From Actinomycetes bacterium (GTDB lineage: Bacteria; Actinomycetota; Acidimicrobiia; Acidimicrobiales; JAJYXR01), in contig JAJYXW010000113.1 in the NCBI GenBank assembly GCA_021801525.1, positions 1-37,488 of the forward strand: a DNA stretch of 37,488 nucleotides, read 5' to 3'. Every line of letters begins with the position of its first letter. The first letter of the stretch is position 1. The translations under genes and the position numbers were made by a program. The notes beneath the pieces were generated by a model. The model searched no databases. It was not told where the DNA came from and was given only the letters and a program-made list of their open reading frames with translations. Of the stretch, positions 23,496 to 31,400 are shown in pieces.

Positions 23496-24272
23496 TCACT
23501 GTTGCTCCACTTTCTTCGCTTTCTTCGCTTTCTTCGTTGCGGGCGTGCAGGCGACGATTGCCTCCACCTTGGCGGTGGGCAGTGCATCGCTCTCCCCGCC
23601 GTCTGTTCTTCGCTCGGCCCGCTTCTTCCGGCCAACTTGGACCATCAGCCATTCGAGCCATCGATCGAGGCCGTCACCGGTTCGCGCCGAGACCTCGAGG
23701 ATCGGCATGCCCGGGTGGATCTCTCCGAGGTTGCGCCGCGCCTCCGCCACGTCGAAGTCCAAGTACTGCAGGAGGTCCGTCTTCGTCAGGAGCGCTACTT
23801 TCGCACGGTGGAAGATGGCCGGGTACTTGAGTGGCTTGTCCTCACCCTCCGTCGTGCTGAGCAGCACCACCTTCGCGTCCTCTCCGAGGTCGTAGTCGGT
23901 CGGGCAGACGAGGTTCCCGACGTTCTCGATCAGCAGGAGATCGAGATCGGGCTCGTCGACGAAATGGAGATGCTTTTCGACCATGTGGGCCTCGAGGTGG
24001 CACTCCCCAGTGGTAACGATCTGCCGGACCGGGAACCCGAAGCGTGCAAGGCGCCGCGCGTCGTTGTCGGTCTGGATGTCACCGACCAGAACGGCAACGC
24101 TGAGCATGCCTCGCAGGCCCTCCAGAGTGCGTTCCAGCAGTGCGGTCTTGCCCGAACCCGGAGCAGAGATCAGGTTGACGACGGTGATCTGGCGACGTTC
24201 CCACGCCTCGCGGAGCCGCGCCGCGATGGTCTCGTTGACCCTGAGCACGCTCTCGTGCACGTCCACTTTCAC
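23496..24272 (-). CDS. hypB: hydrogenase nickel-insertion GTPase HypB
   Basis: 258 residues from GTG 24272 with GAGG 9 nt upstream; the open frame reaches 24671 but that part overlaps hypA and lacks conservation. P-loop SAPGSGKTALLE (about 36-47), VLVGDIQTDNDARR, metal-site TTGECHLEAH (Cys91, His92), LLLIENVGNLVCPTDYDLGE, and TKTDLLQYLDFDV. HypB hydrolyses GTP and with HypA delivers Ni to the large subunit. There is no N-terminal CxxCGC or His-rich nickel store. Instead the C-terminus is Lys-rich (KKAKKAKKVEQQ) and encoded by a 9-bp repeat, an unusual tail. Confidence 0.96.
   Translation of the reverse strand: MKVDVHESVLRVNETIAARLREAWERRQITVVNLISAPGSGKTALLERTLEGLRGMLSVAVLVGDIQTDNDARRLARFGFPVRQIVTTGECHLEAHMVEKHLHFVDEPDLDLLLIENVGNLVCPTDYDLGEDAKVVLLSTTEGEDKPLKYPAIFHRAKVALLTKTDLLQYLDFDVAEARRNLGEIHPGMPILEVSARTGDGLDRWLEWLMVQVGRKKRAERRTDGGESDALPTAKVEAIVACTPATKKAKKAKKVEQQ
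23509..23535. repeat. 9-bp tandem repeat, 3 copies, at the hypB 3' end
   Basis: ACTTTCTTCGCTTTCTTCGC... with TTTCTTCGC recurring at 9-bp spacing (about 23509-23535). On the coding strand it gives the Lys-Lys-Ala repeat of the HypB tail. It is the only clear tandem repeat I found inside the hydrogenase block. Confidence 0.7.
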
Positions 24273-24303
24273 CGTACGTCGCCTCTTCGCACGTGCACGC
24301 GCG

Positions 24304-24813
24304 TCATGGGCCCCCCACACCCAGTCCCCGCGACTCCGCCTTCTCGCGAGCGGTCCGTTCTTGTCCCTCGATCGGGACCTCACCCCCAATGGCAGCCCGA
24401 GGCCGGGGTTCCCACCCCCGCCGTGGAGCGTCCCCCTCGACAGGGACCTCGGTTTCCCTGTCGTCGTCGATCTCCACCTCCATGTCGGTGACCTCGAGGC
24501 GCCCACCCGAGAGCGTCTGCACATCGGCCGAGCCGCAACTGTCGCAGAGGAAGACCCATCCCCCCATGTTCCAGGTTTCGCCGCAACTCCGGCAGTGCAG
24601 CCGAGCAGGCTCCGTGATGGCTTCGAAGGTCGTGCCGACCGTGTACGGAGACGGTTCGCGCACGATGCCAAGCAGGAAGAGAAGGCTGTCGACCTCGACC
24701 TGCATCAGCTGCCCCACCGTAATGTCGACCAACAGCACGCGCGATGCACCGGCACGCTCGGCCTCCCTGTCCGCAACCCGGATGATCTCCTCAGCGAGGC
24801 CGAGCTCGTGCAT
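24304..24813 (-). CDS. hypA: hydrogenase nickel-insertion protein HypA with extended C-terminus
   Basis: 169 residues from ATG 24813, one base after the protease stop. N-terminal MHELG gives the nickel-binding His2; zinc motif from CRSC (Cys74, 77) and CDSC (Cys90, 93). HypA passes nickel to the large subunit together with HypB. Usual HypA is about 115 residues; this one has an extra tail from about 117 rich in Glu, Arg, Pro and Gly with two similar pieces EVPVEG and EVPIEG, apparently disordered. The tail could be a real extension or a read-on after a lost stop. Lies 31 bp upstream of hypB. Confidence 0.95.
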   Translation of the reverse strand: MHELGLAEEIIRVADREAERAGASRVLLVDITVGQLMQVEVDSLLFLLGIVREPSPYTVGTTFEAITEPARLHCRSCGETWNMGGWVFLCDSCGSADVQTLSGGRLEVTDMEVEIDDDRETEVPVEGDAPRRGWEPRPRAAIGGEVPIEGQERTAREKAESRGLGVGGP

Positions 24814-24814
24814 C

Positions 24815-25351
24815 TCAGCAAAGCTCCCGGAGCAGATCGCACGCTCGCACTATGGCGTCGCCGACCGCTGCGGAAAGGCCAGGAGACACCTCTTCTGGCA
24901 TACGCTCCGGCTCCACCGTGAGCAGCAACACCTCGATCCCGCCCAGCTCGCCGAGCTCCCTGAGAAGGCTGGACGTCGGCTCCTGGTGGGCTGAGAAGGC
25001 GCGCACAGGACGGACCTCGAACGCGTCCAGGCTCGTGAGCGACACCGTACCCGGGGGCTTTCCGAGCCTCATGGCGTCGGCGACGACGAGCCGCCGCGGC
25101 TTGCGAGGCGCGATGGCGAGATCGAGCAGGATCCGAGTCACCCCCATACCGGTGTCCAGCGCGAGCACACCGTCCGGCATAGAGACGTTCGCAGCAAGGT
25201 ACGAGACGAGCTCGGGCCCGAACCCGTCGTCACCCATGAGCGGATTCCCGCAGCCGAGGATCAGCGTGTCTGCCGAATAGTAGCTGGGGAGGTAGTCGAA
25301 CGTGTCGATATCACCATCCCCCTCAGTGGATGACTTCAAGCGTCTGGCCAT
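24815..25351 (-). CDS. [NiFe]-hydrogenase maturation protease (HycI/FrhD-like)
   Basis: 178 residues from ATG 25351, overlapping the mvhA end by 29 bp; the first 25 residues precede the conserved core and no ribosome site is clear, so the start is uncertain. Core motif ILGCGNPLMGDDGFGPEL (about 31-48) with Asp at the nickel-probing position, LALDTGMG, VVADAMRLG and SAHQEPTS (His). It is an endopeptidase that removes the C-terminal tail of the large subunit once nickel is in. Its likely substrate is MvhA, immediately upstream, which keeps such a tail (24 residues after the last cluster His). One base before hypA. Confidence 0.92.
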   Translation of the reverse strand: MARRLKSSTEGDGDIDTFDYLPSYYSADTLILGCGNPLMGDDGFGPELVSYLAANVSMPDGVLALDTGMGVTRILLDLAIAPRKPRRLVVADAMRLGKPPGTVSLTSLDAFEVRPVRAFSAHQEPTSSLLRELGELGGIEVLLLTVEPERMPEEVSPGLSAAVGDAIVRACDLLRELC

Positions 25352-26762
25352 CGGGGGCAATCAGGTTGATCTCCACAGGGATGCGGCCGTCCAACTCGTG
25401 GGTAGAGCACGACAGGCATGGATCGTACGCGCGGATGGCCATCTCCACCATGTTCAGCAACCCTTGGTCGTAGTTGCCACCTTTGATGTTGTCCTGGGCA
25501 GCCTTCTTTACCGACATATTGATCGGAGCGTTGTTGTGTGTCGTTCCGACGATCAGGTTCACGTAGGTAACGATGCCGTCGGCGTCGGTCTCGTACTCAT
25601 GGATCAAGGTGCCCCTTGGGGCCTCCACGCAGCCGATCGCCCTGGCAGCCCGGGGCTGCACCGGAACCCTCGTGTCCGTGGAGATGATGTCATCCGAGCT
25701 CAGCAGCTCTATGGCATACTCCGCGTTGTAGAGCAGCTCGATCAGCCTTGCCCAGTGGTAGGCGAGGGTCAGCTGCACTGGCCGGCCAAGGGTGTTCCTG
25801 AACTCCTCGAGCTCTGCTTGGGCCAACGGCGTACGTATCCGGTCGCACACATTGATCCTGGCGAGGGTGTTCGTCCGGTAGATGCCAACCGGGTTGTCGA
25901 GGTCCATGGAAAAGCCGCCCGCCTTTTTCATGTATGGGAACTTCAGGTACGACCAGGGCTCCACGTGCTCGGCGATATAGTCGGCGTACTTGTCGTAGGT
26001 GAAGTCCTCGTAGGTGCCGTCCGTCTGCATCAGCCGCAGCACCCCATCGTACAGATCAAGCGTGCCGTCCTCGGTGACCGTCCCGAGGAAACCAGTATTG
26101 ATGACGCCGAGTGTCTTCACCAGGTCGAGGTACTTGGGGATGATCTCGTTCTTGGCGTACGACATGGAGAACTTTGCCAGTTCGAGGATCTCCTGCGCCA
26201 TGGGCAGCAGCTTGTCCCGCTCTTCAGCACTCAAGGCCTTGCTGAAGCCTCCCGGCACCGACGCCACGGGGTGGATCGACTTGCCCGAGAGAATCTCCAA
26301 CATACGGGCTCCGAGCGCGCGGCATCTCACGACCTGCCTGGCGACATCCGGCATCTTCTCGGCGATCCCGATGACGTTTCTCACCGTGTAGTCCGCGTCG
26401 GGGCCCATCACGAAGTCGGCACCGGCAAGGAAGTAGAAATGCAGGATGTGCTCCTCGGTGAAGGCGATGGAGTTCGCGAGCTCACGGAGCTTTCTCCCCG
26501 TAGGAGGAGGTGTCACTCCGAATATCCCGTCGCAGGTCTTCGAGCTTGCCAAGTGGTGAGACCACGGACAGACGCCGCAGATGCTGGTAACGATCCGCGG
26601 CAGCTCCTCGACCGGGCGTCCGACGCAGAACTTCTCGAAGCCTCTCAGTTCTACGACGCTGACGCGGGCGTCACTGACATCCCCAGCGTCGTCGAGGAAG
26701 ATGTTGACCTTTGCGTGCCCTTCGATCCTTGTCACCGGCTGAATGGTGATCGTCTTGCTCAT
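25323..26762 (-). CDS. mvhA: [NiFe]-hydrogenase large subunit, MvhA type (group 3c-like)
   Basis: 479 residues from ATG 26762 (AAGG 4 nt upstream). N-terminal TRIEGHAKVNIFLDD; proximal cysteines in ICGVCPWSHH (Cys62, Cys65); distal pair in DPCLSCSTH (Cys449, Cys452, His455). All four nickel-binding Cys are present, so an active H2 site is expected. The 24 residues after His455 (ELDGRIPVE onward) are the probable tail removed by the protease encoded next. The sequence resembles methyl-viologen-reducing, F420-non-reducing hydrogenases, which are cytosolic and coupled to Hdr; subgroup placement needs a tree. Follows mvhG by 70 bp. Confidence 0.95.
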   Translation of the reverse strand: MSKTITIQPVTRIEGHAKVNIFLDDAGDVSDARVSVVELRGFEKFCVGRPVEELPRIVTSICGVCPWSHHLASSKTCDGIFGVTPPPTGRKLRELANSIAFTEEHILHFYFLAGADFVMGPDADYTVRNVIGIAEKMPDVARQVVRCRALGARMLEILSGKSIHPVASVPGGFSKALSAEERDKLLPMAQEILELAKFSMSYAKNEIIPKYLDLVKTLGVINTGFLGTVTEDGTLDLYDGVLRLMQTDGTYEDFTYDKYADYIAEHVEPWSYLKFPYMKKAGGFSMDLDNPVGIYRTNTLARINVCDRIRTPLAQAELEEFRNTLGRPVQLTLAYHWARLIELLYNAEYAIELLSSDDIISTDTRVPVQPRAARAIGCVEAPRGTLIHEYETDADGIVTYVNLIVGTTHNNAPINMSVKKAAQDNIKGGNYDQGLLNMVEMAIRAYDPCLSCSTHELDGRIPVEINLIAPDGQTLEVIH

Positions 26763-26832
26763 TTCGCCTTCTTTCTCCTCGGCTGTACCGGCTCTTCAGT
26801 TGTGGGACATGCTGGACCTTCTGTTCCGACGG

Positions 26833-27753
26833 CTACCTCTTCGGGAGGGGCCGCAACCTGTTGTGGGCTCCGGTGTAGCGCTGGAACGTGGCAGAGCGGT
26901 CCGGGATGGACCGTGGGTCGAGACCGATGCTCGATAGCGCACCCATCATGTCGACCATCGGATTGGCGTCCTTGCGGATCGGTCCGAAGCATCCGCGGCA
27001 GGGCATCCCCGCTCTGATGCACCTTGGCGTCTTCTCGTCACCGCCGCAGCCGGCCTTCGTGACAGGGCCCAGACACAGGTAGCCGAGCTCCATCAGGCAT
27101 CGCGAGTCTTCGACGGACTCTCCGGGGGGCACGATCGACTCGAGCGGCCTCTTGAAGGAAGCGGCCGCCTTCCTTTCCCGCTTGGTCGGGCACTCGTCAC
27201 AGACGCTTCGCTCCGGCAGCGAGAAGGGCTTTCCCTCGAGCAGCCCCGTGAGCGCACTGGCGATATGGTCCGGCGATGTCGGGCAGCCTGGGATGTACGC
27301 ATCGATCTCGACCACCTCGTCGACTGCATAGACGCGATCGGTCAGCGGCGGCAGGTCTTCTGCCGGGATGGGCGAAGCGTCGGTGGTGTGCGAGCTCCTG
27401 TACACCGCCTCGTACAGGTCTTCCATGACGTACTGGTTGGCCAGCGCCGGGATACCGCCGAAACAGGCGCAGGATCCCAGTGCAATGAGCGTCTCGCACT
27501 TCTTCCGCATCTCGGTGGCGACGTGCCGCTCCTTCTCGTTGCGAACCCCACCGGAGACGATGCCGATCTCTGCTTCCGGGATCTCCATTTCCGTGCCCTC
27601 ACCGGTCTGACCGAAGTACTTGTGGTCCATGAGCACAGGCATGTGGACGAACTGGAGCTGAGGCAGCAGATCGAGCAGCGGCTCGCCGATATCGAGAATA
27701 CAAATTTCACAACCGCCGCACATGTTCAGCCATTCTTCTGCCACACGTACCAT
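26833..27753 (-). CDS. mvhG: [NiFe]-hydrogenase small subunit, MvhG type
   Basis: 306 residues from ATG 27753, chosen since AGGAGG lies 9 nt upstream (a TTG three codons earlier is possible). Proximal cluster motif near the N-terminus MCGGCEICILDIGE (Cys12, 15), then LIALGSCACFGGIPAL and IPGCPTSPDHIASAL. A C-terminal Cys-rich part (CLGPVTKAGCGG, CIRAGMPCRGCFGP) supplies further [4Fe-4S] clusters. No twin-arginine signal peptide, so the enzyme is cytosolic as in MvhG. It carries electrons from the NiFe site of MvhA to MvhD/HdrA. Sits between the small unknown gene and mvhA. Confidence 0.94.
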   Translation of the reverse strand: MVRVAEEWLNMCGGCEICILDIGEPLLDLLPQLQFVHMPVLMDHKYFGQTGEGTEMEIPEAEIGIVSGGVRNEKERHVATEMRKKCETLIALGSCACFGGIPALANQYVMEDLYEAVYRSSHTTDASPIPAEDLPPLTDRVYAVDEVVEIDAYIPGCPTSPDHIASALTGLLEGKPFSLPERSVCDECPTKRERKAAASFKRPLESIVPPGESVEDSRCLMELGYLCLGPVTKAGCGGDEKTPRCIRAGMPCRGCFGPIRKDANPMVDMMGALSSIGLDPRSIPDRSATFQRYTGAHNRLRPLPKR

Positions 27754-27786
27754 GGTCGACAACCTCCTGTTCGCAGGCTCCTTGGT

Positions 27787-27987
27787 CTACTCCGACGCTG
27801 TTGCTTCGACTGCTTGTCCAACCTCTCTTCTGCTGTACACGAACCAGCGCCCATCCTCCTCGACGGTCTGGACCTCGAAATCATCCCCGAGGTAGCGGTG
27901 TGCTGCTTCGTGAGCTGCCTCCGGATCGCCGTACTCGGCTCCGTCCCACATGTACTTCCTCCCGCCAAAGGTCTTTGCGAGCTGCAC
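27787..27987 (-). CDS. small acidic protein between mvhD and mvhG, unknown
   Basis: 66 residues from GTG 27987 with GAGG 7 nt upstream, 9 bp after mvhD and 33 bp before mvhG, so it is set like a real operon gene. The sequence has GGRKYMWDGAEYGD, AAHEAAHRYLGDDFEVQ and VEEDGRWFVYSRREV; no Cys, no membrane span, no motif known to me. A beta-rich small fold is plausible from the aromatic/charged alternation, but this is a guess. It could be an assembly factor or an accessory subunit of the Mvh-Hdr complex. Methanogen mvhDGA operons, as I know them, do not have it. Confidence 0.75.
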   Translation of the reverse strand: MQLAKTFGGRKYMWDGAEYGDPEAAHEAAHRYLGDDFEVQTVEEDGRWFVYSRREVGQAVEATASE

Positions 27988-27996
27988 GCCATCACC

Positions 27997-28461
27997 TCAG
28001 TTCTTGTAGGGGCTCGGACCGAGCGCCCTGACCCGCTCTACGATGTCGGTGGCGACTTGGGCGAAGCGTGCACCTTCGGACGCTGACACCCATTGCAGGT
28101 CGAAGCGTTCAGGCTCTATCCCGAAGTCCTCCAGCATGAGCCTGATGGAGTCCGCGCGTGCCTCCGCTCTCATGTTCCCCGATTGGTAGTGGCAGTCTCC
28201 GATGTGGCAGCCACAGACGAGAACGCCGTCCGCCCCCTTCGTCAGTGCGTCGATGACGAGGTTCGGGTGGATCATGCCTGAGCACATCACCCGAATGATC
28301 CGTATGTTCGCGGGGTACTGGATTCGCGAGACACCGGCGAGGTCAGCCCCTGCGTATGCGCACCAGTTGCAGCAAAAGGTCAGCACGATCGGCTCGAAGC
28401 CCCTCGTGCTCTCCAGCTCTGTCGGCGACTCGACTGCCGCTGCATCGACTATTGCAGTCAC
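27997..28461 (-). CDS. mvhD: MvhD-type [2Fe-2S] electron-transfer subunit
   Basis: 154 residues from GTG 28461, 19 bp after hdrA. MvhD/FrhD-like core: LTFCCNWCAYAGADLAG (Cys30, 31, 34), IRVMCSGMIHPNLVIDAL (Cys60), and LVCGCHIGDCHYQSGN (Cys83, 85, 90), residues that bind a [2Fe-2S] cluster in this family. It links the hydrogenase dimer to HdrA in MvhADG-HdrABC complexes. The first 20 residues are a poorly conserved extension. Gene order hdrA-mvhD-mvhG-mvhA places it exactly at the junction. Confidence 0.93.
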   Translation of the reverse strand: MTAIVDAAAVESPTELESTRGFEPIVLTFCCNWCAYAGADLAGVSRIQYPANIRIIRVMCSGMIHPNLVIDALTKGADGVLVCGCHIGDCHYQSGNMRAEARADSIRLMLEDFGIEPERFDLQWVSASEGARFAQVATDIVERVRALGPSPYKN

Positions 28462-28480
28462 GGCAACACCCCCAACTCCC

Positions 28481-31400
28481 TCACGAGACCAATGCCGCTT
28501 CGATCACGGCGGATAGCTGTTCCAGCTTGAAATTGCGAACGTTTATGCCCTTCTTAGGACAGGTCGCCATGCAGACTCCACATCCGCGACAGATGCTGGG
28601 GTTGGAGTCCGCCACCTTCTTCACCGCGCCATCTCTGACGTACTCGATGAGCGATAAAGCGTGGAACGGGCAGGTATCTATACACAAGGCGCATCCGTCA
28701 CAGTTCTCGTTGACGACGTCAGAAATACGCGCTTCGAGCTCTATCCGGCTCTTTGTCAGCACGGTAGATGCCCGGGCCGCCGCTGCCTCTGCCTGGGCAA
28801 TGCTCTCGTCGAGCAACTTGGGACTGTGGGCGAGGCCGCAGAGGTACATTCCGTCGTTCGAGAAGTCCACCGGCCTCAACTTCATGTGCGCTTCGAGGAA
28901 GAACCCATCCCCGTTCAAGGGGATCTTCAGCTTCTGCGCCAAGTCGGCGTTGTCCTGGTTGGGCACGGTAGCCGTGGCGAGGACCAGGGAGTCACAGGGG
29001 ATCTGGAGCCTGGTGCCGAGCATCGTGTCCTTCACCTCCACCGCGATGTGGCCGTTCGCGCTGACCAGCTCGGGCTTGTGCTCTCCGTCGAAGCGGATAA
29101 ACCTGACTCCGGCCTCGCGCGCCCGGCGGTATTCTGCCTCGTGGAAGCCGTAGGTACGGATGTCGCGATTGAGGATGTACACCGAGCTCTGAGGGGACCT
29201 CTCTTTGATCTTCAGGGCGTTCTTCACAGCCTGCGTGCAGCACACCCGGCTGCAGTACCCGTGGGAGTCGTCACGCGACCCGACGCACTGGATCATGACA
29301 ACCGTCGAGCCAATGGAGTCGCCGCGGCACAGCTTCTCTTCGAGCTCGAGCTGGGTCATGACCCGATCGTCCTGGCCATGGCGGTACTCATGAGGGCGGT
29401 ACTCCTCGGCGCCGGTGGCCACGATGACGACGCCGTGGTCGACGGCGAAGTGCTCGCCACCGGCTTCGAACTCGGTCTGGAAGTTGCCGACCGTGCCCCG
29501 GAAGCCGCGAATCGTTGCACCTGTGTGCACCTCGATGCAGGCGTGGTCCTCGACGGCGTGTACGAGCTTGTCGAGCCACGCCTGCGAGCTGGCGCCGTCT
29601 GCCAAGTACTTCACTCTCAGCGCGTTGCCGCCTAGCGCAGGGCTCCTCTCCAAGAGGTAGGTCTTGAACCCCTGGTTGGCCAGGTTCAGCGCTGCAGTCA
29701 TGCCGGCGACCCCGCCACCGATGACGAGCCCATTGGCGTTTACACCCACGAAAGCCGGGTAGAGCGGCTCGAGCAGTCTGGCCTTGGCTACTGCCATCCG
29801 CACGAGGTCCTTGGCCTTTTGCGTGGCGGCCTCGGGTTCGTGGGTATGCACCCAGGAGCACTGGTCGCGTATGTTCGCCATCTCGAACAGGTACGGATTC
29901 AGACCTGCCAGCCGCACGGTGTCCTGGAACAGAGGCTCGAGGCTTCGCGGTGTGCAGGAGGCCACCACGACCCTGTTGAGGCCGAGCTCTGCGATCTTCT
30001 TGCCGATGTGCTGCTGGTTGTCGGTCGAGCACGCGTACAGGGTGTCGTCGGCATATGCGACGCCGGGCAAGGTCCGCGCGTATTCGGCCACGTCCTTGAC
30101 ATCGACGGTCGCGGCTATGTTGCGGCCGCAGTGGCACACGAACACACCGACGCGGGGCTCCTCGCTCGACACGTCGCGTTCCGGGACATGGGCGCTTTCG
30201 GTGATCAGCGTGCCGCGGCTGGCAGCCAGGAGGTCCATCACCTGCGCCGCTGCGCCGGAGGCCGTCATGACGCTTTCGGGTATGTCCTTCGGACCCGAGA
30301 ACGAACCGGCTACGTAGACGCCCGGTCTGGAGGTTTCCGCAGGGGAGAGCTCGCTCGCGGCGATGAAGCCGTGCTCGTTGGTGGCGACGCCCAACGTGCG
30401 AGCGAGCTCAGCGGCCCCGTCGGCTGGGGACAGGCCCATCGAGAGCACGACCATGTCGAACTCCTCGGTGGCGATCCCGCCACCCTCCTCCTGGTACTGG
30501 ATGAGCAGGTTGTTGCTCCCTAGTGCCTCCCGGATCGACGACGGACGACACCGGATGTACCTGACTCCCGCCCCCGTGGCGCGATCGACGTAGTACTCGA
30601 ATCCTTTCCCAAAGGCACGCAGATCGATGTAGAAGATCGTGCACTCCGTGTCGGGAGCATGGTCCTTTGCGATCAGCGCCTCCTTGGTGGCGTACATGCA
30701 GCACACCGAGGAGCAGTAGTTCCGGTTCACCTCCCGCGAGCCCACGCACTGGATGAACGCAATCCTCTTCGGTGGCAGTTGATCGGAGGGTCTCAGGACC
30801 GTGCCCATGTTCGGCCCGCTGGCTGAGAGAAGACGCTCGAACTGGAGGCTCGAGACGACGTTCGGAAAGCGGCCGTAGCCCAGCTCCTCTTTGATCTCAG
30901 GGTCTATTAGCTCGGAGCCGGACGCGAGCAAGATCGCCCCCACCGTGAGCTCGACCTCCCGGTCGCGCATCTTCAGGTCGACCGCGCCAGGTTCGCAGAC
31001 TGCTGCACACCGGGCGCATTCGGAGCAGATGCCGCAGTCGAGGCACCGCGCAGCGCCGTAGCGCACGTCCTCCTCACTCAGGGTGTGCTCGATCTCCGAG
31101 AAGTCGGCGGGCATAGCGGACAGCTCTGCACCCGGCACCCGTGACTCGCGGGGGCTGAGGGCAGGATGGCGCCTTGCCAACACTTCGGTCTTGTCTACGA
31201 GCGCCAGCTTGTGGTCGAAAGCCGCTTCGTCGAGCTCGGCTCCCTGGAGGAACCGGTCGACCATGAAGGCTGCCTTGCAGCCATGTCCCACTGCCTCCGC
31301 GATCGAGGTGGGGCCATTCGCCGCGTCTCCGGCGACGAAGACCCACGGCAGCGAGCTCTGCAGCGTCGAGTGGTCCACCTGGAAGGTCGCGGCGCGGCTG

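Noticed and set aside
25302..27017. 571-codon plus-strand open frame opposite mvhA and part of mvhG
   Set aside because: It is the complement of well-conserved hydrogenase genes, has no recognisable domain and lacks a ribosome site; long antisense frames are common in GC-rich DNA.
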